Source of the DNA: Brevundimonas sp. | GTDB taxonomy: Bacteria; Pseudomonadota; Alphaproteobacteria; Caulobacterales; Caulobacteraceae | Length of the DNA stretch: 64,000 bases | NCBI RefSeq assembly: GCF_029945885.1 | Contig: NZ_JAQSDK010000006.1 | Coordinates: 124,001 to 188,000, forward strand | Direction: 5' to 3' | Shown here: piece after piece, positions 1-10,406 of the stretch | Position numbering within the stretch: position 1 is the first letter of the stretch | Layout: every line of letters begins with the position of its first letter | Position numbers and translations under genes: made by a program | The notes under the pieces: model-generated | The model's input: the letters and a program-made list of their open reading frames with translations, nothing else | What the model was told of the DNA's origin: nothing | Databases searched by the model: none

Positions 1-2634
1 GGCGACCTGCTGCAGAAACTGCCGTCCGCCGGTGTCAGCCTGAACAGTAACGGTACCCAGGGCACCTCCTACGGGGCCAGCTCGATTAACCTGCGCTATC
101 TCGGTGGCGCTGAAGGGAGCGGCAACCGTGTCCTGGTGCTGGTCGACGGGCATCGCTGGGTCGACGGGGTCGGGCAACGTGGCTTCCGGGACTTCGTTGA
201 TCTGAACACCATGCCGCTGGGCATGATCGAGGGCATCGAGGTTCTGAAGGACGGCGCTTCTGCCATCTACGGCGCGGACGCCATCGCCGGCGTGGTCAAT
301 ATCCAGACCCTGCGCGATTTTGACGGTACCCGGGTCAATTCGCGCTACGGCACGACCGATCGGGGCGACGGCGAACAATTCTCGACGATCGTGAACTGGG
401 GCCGGCGCTTCGACAACAGCGCCCTGGTATTCTCGGCCAGCTATGTGAAGGACAGCCCGATCAATACGGAGGATCGTGATCTGACCCGGGTGACCCTGGT
501 GCCGGCGACGTCGGCGGGGACCAGTCCGTCGGGTCTGTTCATTCTGCCCGGCCTGTCGAACAACGCCTATTTTGGAACCGGCAGCGGTTTCGCCTCGTCC
601 TCGGCACCGATCACGGCCAATGCCCTGGCACCTTATGGCGCGGGGACGTCGGCGGATAACAGCTTCCACACCGCCAGCCTTCCGGGCGACTATTACAATA
701 CCCAGGCGCAGGGCATCTATACGACCGGGCCCAGTGAACGGTACGGCTTCTACGGACGGTATCGCGGCGATCTGACGGATACCCTGTCGTTCCATGCCGA
801 GGCGCTGTTCAATCGCCGGGTATCGGATCAACTGTTCTCACCGGTCTCCCTCGATATCGGCGGTACCTCCGGCACGGTCCGAGGATTCAGCCTGCCGTCG
901 ACGCATGCGTTCAATCCGTTCGGGACCGCCAACGGCGTCCCCATCGCCAACGCCCTGAATTTCGCCTCGACCCAGGCCTGGCGCGTGCGCAAGGTGATGA
1001 GTGACCTCGGCAATCGTGACAATATCCAGGACGTGAAGACCTATCGCTTCGGGGCCGGTTTTGACGGCGAGATCAGCCTGATGGGGCGCGAGTTCACCTG
1101 GGACGCCTACGGCAGCTATGCCCGGAACGAGATGAAATCCTCGGCGCTCAACGGCGTGAACTACGAAAACCTGTTCCTCGGGCTTGGTAATCCGGCGACC
1201 TGCGCCGCGACGCCGGGTTGCGTGCCGGTCAATCTGTTCGGTCCGATGACGGATGCGGCGGCCGACTATATCCGCTTCACCACACGGGAGACCAATAGCA
1301 CCGAGATCTACGATCTGGCGTTCAACATCACGGGCGAGGTTCTTGAATTGCCGGCCGGCCCGCTGGCCGTGGCTGCAGGTTATGAGTACCGGCAGAACAA
1401 GGCCACCGACACGCCGGACGCCTACGCCAACCGGACGCCGACCTATCTGTCCAGCAGCTATGCGACAACCACCGCCCAGACTCGGGTCCCGACGGCGGGC
1501 CAGTACAGTCTCCACGAGACCTATCTGGAGCTCGCGGTGCCGGTGTTGCGCGACGTGGCCCTGGCGGAAAGCCTCGATCTGAGTCTGGCCGCCCGGTATT
1601 CCAACTATGACACCGTTGGGTCCGCCACCACGCTGAAGGCGGGTGTCGGCTGGCGGCCGGTCCACGATCTGCTGGTCCGCGGCACCTATTCCCAGGGGTT
1701 CCGCGCGCCGTCGATCCTGGAGCTCTTCCAGGGCGGCCGGGAGGTGAACCTGCAGGTCATCGACCCCTGCAACGGCGGCGCGGTGGCCAATCCCACCCTG
1801 ATCGGCTGCGCCGGGGTCCCTGGTGGTTACAACCAGATCAATTTCAATCTGAACGGACTGATCCCGGGCACGACCTCGGGCAATCCCGACCTGGAGCCTG
1901 AGACGGCCGATACCTACAGCTTTGGTTTCGCCCTCAAGCCACACTGGATTCCGGGTCTGACGATCACGACGGACTGGTATGATATCCGGATCAAGGATGC
2001 GATCGCGTCCCAGGCTCCCGCCAAGATTCTGAGCCTGTGTTCCACCCGGGGCGGTGTCTATTGCGACCTGATCACGCGTGACGCCGGGACCGGGGCGATC
2101 CTGAACCTGGGGCAGGGGGCCCAGAACCTGAACGAAATCCGCACCTCCGGCGTGGATGCAACGATCCGCTATGAGTTCGACACGGAGATCGGCCGGTTCG
2201 CTGCCGTCGTCGATACCTCCTATCTGAGCGAGTTCACCACAATCGCCCCCGATCCGAACGGCGGGGCCCCGATCGTCGACGAACGTGCGGGCAAGGGTGA
2301 CCGGTCGCGGTCCACCTATCCGCACTGGAAGGGCCAGACGTCGCTGCGCTGGAGCAATGGCGACTGGAGTGCCCTGTGGCGCGGCCGCTACATCGGCGAG
2401 AGCACGGATGTCGTCAATACGGTCAAGGACGCCAAGACCGACGCGGTCTTCTACCAGGACCTGGAGGCGGGCTACCGGCTGGAACAGTACGACGCGACCG
2501 TCACGGTCGGCATCAACAATCTCTTCGACGTGATGCCACCGGCGTCCTACGCCAATGCGCCGATCAATTTCGACATCTATACCTATGATGTCCGGGGCCG
2601 GAGCGCCTACGTCCGCCTCGGCTTCCAGTTCTAG
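1..2634 (+). CDS. TonB-dependent receptor, 5' truncated by window edge
   Basis: Frame 1 is open from base 1 ([35 protein letters not shown]...[10 protein letters not shown]), a plug domain. It ends with a beta-barrel C-terminus (..[10 protein letters not shown]). Confidence 0.93.
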   Translation, partial: GDLLQKLPSAGVSLNSNGTQGTSYGASSINLRYLGGAEGSGNRVLVLVDGHRWVDGVGQRGFRDFVDLNTMPLGMIEGIEVLKDGASAIYGADAIAGVVNIQTLRDFDGTRVNSRYGTTDRGDGEQFSTIVNWGRRFDNSALVFSASYVKDSPINTEDRDLTRVTLVPATSAGTSPSGLFILPGLSNNAYFGTGSGFASSSAPITANALAPYGAGTSADNSFHTASLPGDYYNTQAQGIYTTGPSERYGFYGRYRGDLTDTLSFHAEALFNRRVSDQLFSPVSLDIGGTSGTVRGFSLPSTHAFNPFGTANGVPIANALNFASTQAWRVRKVMSDLGNRDNIQDVKTYRFGAGFDGEISLMGREFTWDAYGSYARNEMKSSALNGVNYENLFLGLGNPATCAATPGCVPVNLFGPMTDAAADYIRFTTRETNSTEIYDLAFNITGEVLELPAGPLAVAAGYEYRQNKATDTPDAYANRTPTYLSSSYATTTAQTRVPTAGQYSLHETYLELAVPVLRDVALAESLDLSLAARYSNYDTVGSATTLKAGVGWRPVHDLLVRGTYSQGFRAPSILELFQGGREVNLQVIDPCNGGAVANPTLIGCAGVPGGYNQINFNLNGLIPGTTSGNPDLEPETADTYSFGFALKPHWIPGLTITTDWYDIRIKDAIASQAPAKILSLCSTRGGVYCDLITRDAGTGAILNLGQGAQNLNEIRTSGVDATIRYEFDTEIGRFAAVVDTSYLSEFTTIAPDPNGGAPIVDERAGKGDRSRSTYPHWKGQTSLRWSNGDWSALWRGRYIGESTDVVNTVKDAKTDAVFYQDLEAGYRLEQYDATVTVGINNLFDVMPPASYANAPINFDIYTYDVRGRSAYVRLGFQF

Positions 2635-2648
2635 AGACAGGCGGGTTC

Positions 2649-4262
2649 ATGACGAAGTCGAAAGCGCCGCCTGCCGAAGGCGGGCGGCGCAGGCGGGGGG
2701 GGCTGGACCGGATCGAGGCCATGGGCAACGCCCTGCCGGATCCGGTCTTCATCCTGCTGATCTGTATCCTGATCCTGGTCGTGGCCTCGGCCGTAGCCGC
2801 GGGAGCGCACTGGAGTGCGATCAACCCGGTGACCGGAGACCTGCTGGAGACCGAGAGCCTGTTGTCTGTCGGCAATGTGGCGCGGCTGTTGGTGGACATG
2901 CCCCGAACCCTGACCAATTTCCCGCCGCTGGGACTGGTTCTGGTGGTGATGATCGGCGCGGCGGTGGCCGAGCGATCGGGCCTGTTCGCCGCCCTGATGG
3001 GGGGCGGGGTACGGCGACTTCCGAAGGCGGCGCTGACCCCGGCCATCTTCCTGATCGGCCTGATGTCGCATCATGCGTCCGATGCGGCCTATGTGGTTCT
3101 GATCCCGCTGGCGGCCCTGGTCTACGCCAATGTCGGCCGCCACCCGCTGGCGGGCGTTGCGGTCGCCTATGCCGGCATTTCGGGAGCCTTCGCCGGCAAT
3201 ATCATCCCGGGGCAGTTTGATCTTCTGATGCTGGGGATCACGGCGCCGGCGGCGCAGCTGCTGGATCCGGGCTTTGCCGTCAATCCGCTGGGCAACTGGT
3301 GGTTCACCCTCGCGATCGGCATCGTCTTCACACCGATCGCCTGGTTCATTACGGACCGGGTGGTCGAGCCGAGGCTGGGAACCTGGGAAGGCGGGGCCAG
3401 TGCCACCGCCGCAGCCGAATCCGAGTCGGCCGGGCTGGGAATCCTTGGACCGGACCAGAGACGAGGCCTGAGGCGGGCCGGCCTGGCAGCCCTGGTGGTG
3501 GTCGGCCTGTTCGCCGCCCTGACATTCTGGCCCGGCTACAGCCCCCTGATCGATCATGCGGCAGCGGGCCCCAAGCGTCTGGCTCCGTTCTATGGTGCCC
3601 TGATCGCGGCCTTCATGCTGCTGTTTCTGGCCACCGGCTGGGCCTATGGCGCGGCGGCCGGCACGGTGAAGTCGCATCGCGACCTGGTGAGGATGATGGG
3701 AGAGGGCCTGCGCGGCATGGCCCCCTATATCGTGCTGGTCTTCTTCGCCGCCCATTTCGTGGCGATGTTCAGCTGGTCCAACCTCGGGCCTGTGCTGGCG
3801 GTCAAGGGGGCCGAGGGGCTGCGCGGCCTTAACCTCCCGCTGCCGTTCCTGCTGGTCGGCCTGTTGCTGGTCTCGTCGGTTCTGGACCTGGTGATCGGCT
3901 CGGCCTCGGCCAAATGGAGCGCCATGGCACCGGTGGTGGTGCCGATGCTGATGCTGCTGGGGGTCTCGCCCGAGATGACCACGGCCGCCTACAGGATGGG
4001 CGATTCCATCTTCAACATCGTCACCCCCCTGGCCAGCAATTTCCCGCTGGTGCTGATCATGTGCCAGCGGTGGAAGCCGAGTTTCGGGATCGGGTCGATG
4101 ATCGCCCTGATGCTGCCCTACAGCGTGGCCTTCGGCGTGACGGGCCTTCTGATGATCCTGGCCTGGGTCGGGTTCCAGTGGCCGGTCGGGCCGGGTGCGC
4201 CGGCCGCCTATCAGCTTCCGGTCGCTGCGGTATCGACCCAGGTCACGGTGACCCCGCCGTGA
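2649..4262 (+). CDS. AbgT family transporter (p-aminobenzoyl-glutamate transporter-like)
   Basis: 537 aa multi-TM protein with AbgT-like segments (MGNALPDPVFIL, LMSHHASDAAYVVLIPL, AGISGAFAGNIIPGQFD). Confidence 0.9.
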   Translation: MTKSKAPPAEGGRRRRGGLDRIEAMGNALPDPVFILLICILILVVASAVAAGAHWSAINPVTGDLLETESLLSVGNVARLLVDMPRTLTNFPPLGLVLVVMIGAAVAERSGLFAALMGGGVRRLPKAALTPAIFLIGLMSHHASDAAYVVLIPLAALVYANVGRHPLAGVAVAYAGISGAFAGNIIPGQFDLLMLGITAPAAQLLDPGFAVNPLGNWWFTLAIGIVFTPIAWFITDRVVEPRLGTWEGGASATAAAESESAGLGILGPDQRRGLRRAGLAALVVVGLFAALTFWPGYSPLIDHAAAGPKRLAPFYGALIAAFMLLFLATGWAYGAAAGTVKSHRDLVRMMGEGLRGMAPYIVLVFFAAHFVAMFSWSNLGPVLAVKGAEGLRGLNLPLPFLLVGLLLVSSVLDLVIGSASAKWSAMAPVVVPMLMLLGVSPEMTTAAYRMGDSIFNIVTPLASNFPLVLIMCQRWKPSFGIGSMIALMLPYSVAFGVTGLLMILAWVGFQWPVGPGAPAAYQLPVAAVSTQVTVTPP

Positions 4263-6112
4263 CCGCTTCCGGCCTGACCGGCGTCCGCATTCAGCGGGAC
4301 GTGATGATATCGATGCGCGACGGCGTGCGCCTGGCGGCCGACATCTATCGACCCGAGGGCATCGAGGGTCCCCTGCCGGTGCTGCTGGAGCGAACACCCT
4401 ATGACCGACGTGGCACCAGCCACGCCGATTGTACGGCTACAGACCCGGTCCCGCGCTCCAAGCCCGAGATGGCCGCCGCCTTCGCCGCGCAGGGCTATGT
4501 CTATGTGCTGCAGGACTGCCGCGGTCGTTATGGCTCCGAAGGCGGGTTCACCAAATATGCCAATGAGGCCGAGGATGGTTTTGACACCCTGTCCTGGCTG
4601 ATGGCCCAGCCCTGGTGCGATGGCCGGATCGGGACCCTGGGTCTGTCCTACAGCGCCCATGTCCAGGCGGCGGCGGCCTGTCTGGACCCGCCGGGGCTGG
4701 CGGCCCTGTTCATGGATTCCGGGGGCTTTTCCAGTGCCTTCCACAGCGGGGTCCGGCAGGGCGGTGCGTTTGAGCTGAAGCAGCTGACCTGGGCGGTCAA
4801 GCACGCCCGGCTCGCCCCGGCCAGCCTGGCGGATCCCGCCCGTCGGGCGGCCCTTGAGGCCGAGGATATTCGCGACTGGATCGGCGTCAATCCGTGGAGG
4901 ATCGGTGTTTCGCCTCTCGGAGCCGCCCCCGAGTATGATGCCTTTGTCGCCGGGATGTGGGCGCGCGAGACCCTGACAGACTTCTGGCGCGCCCCCGACT
5001 TCTGTTCCGCCTGTCACGACGACACCTTCACCGATGCGCCCATGGTTTTCATGAGCAGCTGGTATGACCCCTATGCCTTGGCGGCGACCGAAAATTTCAG
5101 CCGGTTGAGCCGATGCAAACAGGGACCGGTTCGTCTGGTCATGGGCCCGTGGACTCACGGTCAGCGGTCAGTCACCTGGGCCGGAGATGTCGATTTCGGT
5201 CCCGGGGGCACGCTCGATGGCCAGATCGCACCCGACTATGTCGCCTTGCGGCGGGCCTGGTTCGATCGTCATCTGGCCGGGCGGGAGGCTCCCGACTATC
5301 TGGCCGCGCCCGTGACCCTGTTCGTCATGGGCGGCGGATCGGGGCAGCGCACGGCCGAGGGGCGACTGGACCATGGCGGCCGGTGGCGAACCCAGACTGA
5401 CTGGCCGGCAACAGACACCCGCCTCGTCGACTATCAGCTTCATTCCGACGGTCGACTGGCCGTCGCGCCGGCGGCGACCGGGACGTGCAGCTGGCGACAT
5501 GATCCGTTCGATCCCGTTCCGACGACGGGCGGTGCCGTCGCCTCGGGGGCACCGCTGATGGAGGCGGGCGGCTATGACCAGCGCGAGACGGCGGAGATGT
5601 TCGGCGCGACCCGGCCGGGGCGAGCGTTCTCGGAACGCGACGATGTCCTGGTGTTCCAGACCGAGCCCCTGACCGAGGCCTTGGAAGTCGTCGGCCCGAT
5701 CACCGCCTGCCTGTCGGTCTCGTCCAGTGCCGTTGATACCGACGTCATGATCAAGCTGATCGATGTCTATCCGCCGAGTGACGACTATCCCGGGGGCTAT
5801 GCGCTGAACTTGACCCACGGTGTGCTGCGCCTACGGTTCCGCGACGGCTTCGATGTGCCGCGGCTGATGGTCCCGGGGGACGTCTATGATGTCGAGATCC
5901 AGGCCTTTCCGACGGCCAATCTGTTCGCGGTCGGCCATCGCATCCGCCTGGATGTCGCCAGCAGCAATTTTCCGCATTTCGACGTCAATCCCGGCACCGG
6001 CGTTGCCGCAGGTGAGTCCAGTGCGCCGGTCGTGGCGATCAATCGCATACATACCGGACGTGCCGCGTCGTCGCGACTGGTCCTGCCCATCGCGCCCCGT
6101 CCGGCCGGCTGA
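4259..6112 (+). CDS. CocE/NonD family hydrolase (X-Pro dipeptidyl-peptidase S15-like)
   Basis: GTG start overlaps the AbgT stop (GTGA). Contains RDGVRLAADIYRPEG, nucleophile region GLSYSAHVQ, SSWYDPYALAATENF and MGPWTHGQR, plus a C-terminal jelly-roll-like domain. Confidence 0.88.
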   Translation: MTASGLTGVRIQRDVMISMRDGVRLAADIYRPEGIEGPLPVLLERTPYDRRGTSHADCTATDPVPRSKPEMAAAFAAQGYVYVLQDCRGRYGSEGGFTKYANEAEDGFDTLSWLMAQPWCDGRIGTLGLSYSAHVQAAAACLDPPGLAALFMDSGGFSSAFHSGVRQGGAFELKQLTWAVKHARLAPASLADPARRAALEAEDIRDWIGVNPWRIGVSPLGAAPEYDAFVAGMWARETLTDFWRAPDFCSACHDDTFTDAPMVFMSSWYDPYALAATENFSRLSRCKQGPVRLVMGPWTHGQRSVTWAGDVDFGPGGTLDGQIAPDYVALRRAWFDRHLAGREAPDYLAAPVTLFVMGGGSGQRTAEGRLDHGGRWRTQTDWPATDTRLVDYQLHSDGRLAVAPAATGTCSWRHDPFDPVPTTGGAVASGAPLMEAGGYDQRETAEMFGATRPGRAFSERDDVLVFQTEPLTEALEVVGPITACLSVSSSAVDTDVMIKLIDVYPPSDDYPGGYALNLTHGVLRLRFRDGFDVPRLMVPGDVYDVEIQAFPTANLFAVGHRIRLDVASSNFPHFDVNPGTGVAAGESSAPVVAINRIHTGRAASSRLVLPIAPRPAG

Positions 6113-6127
6113 CGCCCTGTCCCGGTT

Positions 6128-7033
6128 ATGAGCAGCGCCCGCAAGCCGATCCGCCTGCGCTCGATGCGGGCCTTCCATGCCGTGCTGCAATACGGGTCGG
6201 TCACTGCCGCCGCCCGAGCTCTGGGTCTGACGCAGCCGGCCGCAAGCCGACTGCTGTCACAGCTGGAGCAGGATCTGGGTTTTGAACTGTTCCACCGGGA
6301 TCGCGGACGTCTGGTGCCGACCACCGACGGTCTCATTCTCTACGACGAGGTCGAGCGGGCGCTGGACAATGTCGACCGCGTCCAGGAACTGGCGCGCGAC
6401 ATCGCCGACTTTCGCGTCGGCCAGCTCAGACTCGTGGCCCCGCCGAGTTTTCTCGAGGCCATCCTGCCTGACGTGATCGCGCGATTCCTCGAGGCCTATC
6501 CGCGCGTACATCTGTCGATCGATTCCCATGGGGTCGAGACGGCCAAGGGTATGATCGCCGCGCGGGCCGTCGATGCGGGGTTCGTCAAATTGCCGCTCAA
6601 TCGTGATGACCTGAAGACCCGCACCGTGCTGGTGAGCCAGACGGCCTGTGTGCTGCCCCTCGGCCATCCGCTGGCGGAGAAGTCCGAGATCACGCCGCAC
6701 GATCTGAAGGGGATACCGCTCGTCATGCTCGGGCGGGGCCAGCAGTTCCGGGCCCGGGTAGAGGCCGCCTTCGCCGAGGTCGGGGCCGTGCCGCGCATTC
6801 AGGTCGAAACCCATACGGTCGCCTCGGCCTGCGCCCTGGCCGCACGCGGGGTCGGGGTGGCCATCGTCAATGCGGACCTGGCCAGGGCCTATCTGCGCGG
6901 CCAGACGGTGTTGCGACGGTTCACGCCGGGCATTGTTCACGAATACGCCTTTGCCGTTTCAAGCGCGGTGGAGCCGTCGCGTCTTGCGGACGCCTTCTTC
7001 GCCATGCTGCCGCCGCTGGAGCCGTCCCCGTGA
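6128..7033 (+). CDS. LysR family transcriptional regulator
   Basis: N-terminal HTH (LRSMRAFHAVLQYGSVTAAARALGLTQPAASRLLSQLEQDLGFELFHRDRGR). Confidence 0.93.
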   Translation: MSSARKPIRLRSMRAFHAVLQYGSVTAAARALGLTQPAASRLLSQLEQDLGFELFHRDRGRLVPTTDGLILYDEVERALDNVDRVQELARDIADFRVGQLRLVAPPSFLEAILPDVIARFLEAYPRVHLSIDSHGVETAKGMIAARAVDAGFVKLPLNRDDLKTRTVLVSQTACVLPLGHPLAEKSEITPHDLKGIPLVMLGRGQQFRARVEAAFAEVGAVPRIQVETHTVASACALAARGVGVAIVNADLARAYLRGQTVLRRFTPGIVHEYAFAVSSAVEPSRLADAFFAMLPPLEPSP

Positions 7034-7148
7034 CGGGTGGGTGATCCGGATCGACCGCCAGGGTGTGGTTTTGCCCATCCCATCCCATCGCGGCGCAGGC
7101 TCGGGGCCGACTTTTCGCACAATCTCGAGGTCCAGGTTCGCAGCCCTG

Positions 7149-8123
7149 TCACGCCCATAGCCAACCGGCCGCCGCGGTGTAGAGGGCGATGCCCACGGTG
7201 AGATTGAACGGAAAGGTGATGGCCAGGGACGCGGTCACGAACACGCCCGCGTCGGCCTTGGGGGTCGCCAGCCGCATGGCCGCTGGAACGGCGATATAGG
7301 ACGCTGAGCCGGCGAGAATGGTCAGGAGAGCGGCGTCGCCAGCTTCCAGCCCGGCCAGACGAGCCAACCCCAGCGCGACGGCCGCCGAAAGCAAGGGAAA
7401 GCCCAGGGCGAAACCGATGACGCCCGGCGTCAGCTTGCGTCCCCCCTCCATCAGCCGCCGCGCAGCGATCAGGCCGATATCCAGCAGGAAGAAACAGAGG
7501 GCCCCCTGGAAAAGCGGCCCGACAAACAGGTCCAGCCGGGCCATGCCGGTCTCGCCGGAGATCAGTCCGACCAGGACGCTGCCCAGCAGCATCACGGAGG
7601 CCGCGCCGACGAACACTTCCCTGAGGATCGTCCTCCGCCGTTCCGGCTCGCCGCGGCCGGCCCCGTTGAGCAGGATCAGAGCCGTCAAGATGGCGGGGGT
7701 CTCCATCAGCGCGAGCACGGCCGCCATATAGCCGCCGGACGGCAAGCCGACGGCCTCCAGATGCTGCTGGCCGGCGGCGAAGGTCACGGCCGACACCGAC
7801 CCGTAGGTCGCCGCCAGCGCGCACAGGGTCGGCCGATCAAGCCCGGACATTCGCTTGAGGATGACGAAAGCGATCAGCGGCATCAGGGCGCTGAGCGCGA
7901 CGCCGATCACGCCCGCCGCCAGAAAATCCCCGTCGAACCCCGCGGCGCGCGCCTCCACCCCGCCTTTGAAGCCTATGCAAAGCATCAGGTAGAGCGACAG
8001 GGCCTTGGCGACCGGCTCGGGAATGGCCAGGTCTGATCGGGCGAATGCAGCCGCTGCGCCGATAAAGAAGAACAGGATGGCCGGGGAGGTCAGAAGCGTA
8101 AGGCTCGTGGAGAAGTCAGGCAT
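7149..8123 (-). CDS. SbtA-like sodium-dependent bicarbonate transport family permease
   Basis: 324 aa multi-TM protein with SbtA-like motifs (LYLMLCIGFKGGVEA, ATYGSVSAVTFAAG, GSASYIAVPAAMR). Confidence 0.82.
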   Translation of the reverse strand: MPDFSTSLTLLTSPAILFFFIGAAAAFARSDLAIPEPVAKALSLYLMLCIGFKGGVEARAAGFDGDFLAAGVIGVALSALMPLIAFVILKRMSGLDRPTLCALAATYGSVSAVTFAAGQQHLEAVGLPSGGYMAAVLALMETPAILTALILLNGAGRGEPERRRTILREVFVGAASVMLLGSVLVGLISGETGMARLDLFVGPLFQGALCFFLLDIGLIAARRLMEGGRKLTPGVIGFALGFPLLSAAVALGLARLAGLEAGDAALLTILAGSASYIAVPAAMRLATPKADAGVFVTASLAITFPFNLTVGIALYTAAAGWLWA

Positions 8124-8200
8124 GCGTCAACTGGTCCCGCTGAAGGTGGGGCCGAGTGGCCTCGACCGGAATGGCGATCCAGTTTATTGGTGTGATGAGA

Positions 8201-8221
8201 ATCATAACGGATCCTAATGAT
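8201..8221. promoter_or_regulatory. Candidate LysR-type regulator binding dyad ATCAT-N11-ATGAT
   Basis: Perfect 5-bp inverted repeat with a T-N11-A core in the SbtA/LysR divergent intergenic region. Confidence 0.5.
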
Positions 8222-9091
8222 ATGACTGAACGGCTGGTCAATCTGGACGTCGACCTGCTGCGGGCCTTCGTGACGGTTTTCGAAACCGGCAGTTTCACCC
8301 GCACGGCGGCATTGCTGGGCCGGACCCAACCGGCCGTCAGCCTGCAGATCCGCCGGCTTGAGGATCAGTTGCGATCGCCGCTGTTCGATCGCGGAGGCAA
8401 GGGCATCGGCCTGACGACAGAGGGCGCAGGACTGTTGCCGCAGGCCCGCAGACTGTTGCGACTGAACGATGAGATCGTCTCGACGCTGGGAGACGGGAAC
8501 CTGGAGGGCGAGGTCCGGCTCGGCGCGCCCGAAGATATCGCAACGATGCATCTCCCCGGGATCCTTGGCGCTTTCGCGCGCAGCCATCCCCGTATCAAAC
8601 TGTCGGTGACCTGCGACTACACCGCCAATCTGCTCGACCAGATGTCGCGCGGGATGCTGGATCTGGCGCTGATCAAGAGAGAACCCGTGGGGCCCGAACT
8701 GGGCGTTCGGGTCTGGAGCGAGCCGCTGGTCTGGGTCGCGCTGGACGCTTCAATCATTGAGGCGTCGCCGCTGCCGCTGATCATCGCGCCGGCACCCGAC
8801 ATCTATCGCAAACGGGCCCTGGGCGCGCTCGCGGACGCCGGTATCGCCTTTCGCGCATCCTTCACCTCGCCGAGCCTCGCCGGTCAGATGGCGGCCCTGC
8901 GCGCCGGGCTCGGCGTGGGGGTCCTTCCCGCCGCCATGGCCCCGCGCGACCTGTCGGTGCTTGGGCAGCCGCTCCCGACATTGAGTGACAGCGAGATCGC
9001 CTTGGTCACCGCACGGGGCACGGGTGGACCGGCAGACCTCCTTGCACAGGAAGTCTTGCGTGCGCTCGAGCGAGGCCCCGTCCCTGCATGA
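8222..9091 (+). CDS. LysR family transcriptional regulator, divergent from SbtA-like gene
   Basis: MTERLVNLDVDLLRAFVTVFETGSFTRTAALLGRTQPAVSLQIRRLEDQLRSPLFDR is a LysR HTH. ORF extends to an upstream ATG at 8156; start uncertain. Confidence 0.9.
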   Translation: MTERLVNLDVDLLRAFVTVFETGSFTRTAALLGRTQPAVSLQIRRLEDQLRSPLFDRGGKGIGLTTEGAGLLPQARRLLRLNDEIVSTLGDGNLEGEVRLGAPEDIATMHLPGILGAFARSHPRIKLSVTCDYTANLLDQMSRGMLDLALIKREPVGPELGVRVWSEPLVWVALDASIIEASPLPLIIAPAPDIYRKRALGALADAGIAFRASFTSPSLAGQMAALRAGLGVGVLPAAMAPRDLSVLGQPLPTLSDSEIALVTARGTGGPADLLAQEVLRALERGPVPA

Positions 9092-9300
9092 GGGGCGGTT
9101 ATCGGCTGCATCACCATTCCTGATTGGCAATGCCTTGGCGTCGCGGGCAGGTTGACCGTGCGGCCCGGGCCCCTCTGACGATCATCAGGATCGTGATGTC
9201 GGATCGCATCGGGTGCGCTCGATGACGGGGTCCGGCTGTTTCCTCCCATCGAACCGACGGCTTCGGCATCGAGCGCTCCCCACAGAGAAGGAGAGGCTCC

Positions 9301-9771
9301 ATGCCCCATTCAACCAGATTGCTCCGAAAACCACCTGGGATCGACCCGAACGACGTCTGGACTCCCGGCAACATCGTTCAGATGGACGCGGTTGTCGCCG
9401 CCTGTGCAATGGTTGCCCAGGCGGCCGGTTGGGTCACCCCCGACGAGCGTGATCGCATGCTCGACCGTATGCGGAATTCGCCGACGATCGCCTTCTTCGG
9501 TGCCGACGATGCGCTCCTGATGTTTGAAGCCCTGAACCTGCGCCTCGAACGGGATCTCGACGACGGGGAGGCGACGGCAGAGGTCGCCATTGCGCGGCTG
9601 CGCGGCCAGCCCGGCCCGTCTCGCCTGTTGATCGAAACGGCTTGCTCTGTCGCCCAGGCGGACGGCGGCTTCGACGCCGAGGAACGTGAGGTGATCAGGC
9701 GACTCTGCAAAATCCTCGGCCTTGATCCGGCGTCCTGCGGCCTGGTCCCCGGTGACGGGGATCGACGATGA
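9301..9771 (+). CDS. TerB-like domain protein
   Basis: Acidic helical protein with repeated D.ER... segments (ETACSVAQADGGFDAEEREVIRRLCKILGLDP) typical of TerB/DjlA-like domains. AGAGAAGGAGAGG upstream serves as RBS. Confidence 0.65.
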   Translation: MPHSTRLLRKPPGIDPNDVWTPGNIVQMDAVVAACAMVAQAAGWVTPDERDRMLDRMRNSPTIAFFGADDALLMFEALNLRLERDLDDGEATAEVAIARLRGQPGPSRLLIETACSVAQADGGFDAEEREVIRRLCKILGLDPASCGLVPGDGDRR

Positions 9772-10406
9772 GAGTCAGCCCGACCTCGAGCCCCGCCAGT
9801 CATGCAAGGACCATTCAGTCGGCGCAGGTGACCTGCCGGGTCGCCGGCCATCAAAGCTCGCCAACCACCCGACCGGTCGAGTCACTGGGCACGATCACCG
9901 ACGAAAACTCTTGCCGGCGGCCCAGCCGGCAGACCTTCGACATCAGCGTGTGAGCGGGGGAACAAGGCGGCGCCCCGGATCGTGGATCTCCTGGTCCGCG
10001 ACGTCCCGATGCTGACAGCCTGAATACCCTTGCTTCCGAAAGACAGGGCGCGATCGGCGATCCCGGGGGCAGCGCTGCGCGGCCCGCAGTGCGACCTCTA
10101 CACAGACCCCGACCGCCGAACCGAACCTGTTGGTGCTGACTGACCTGCAGACCCGTCGCCAATGGGGCCTCACCGAGGGGGCAACCAACGGGCGGGCACC
10201 TCTTGTCTCGCGCACAGAGTCCAACGGTCAGGACATCCGGCAACGCGGCATCGATCGGGACGGCCGGCCGGGGGCTGGGGTGGGCTCGCAATGACGCCGC
10301 CGCGATACCTGGATCGACGCTCCCGTCCGCCGGGCCGTCGCCTCCACGACCCGTCAGGTCCTCGGAGGGGGGCTTCCCGTTTCTCCAGCCAAAGCCTGAA
10401 CGCCTT

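Noticed and set aside
2631-4397. 588-aa minus-strand ORF opposite the AbgT gene
   Set aside because: Antisense shadow of a high-GC CDS; no recognisable domain.
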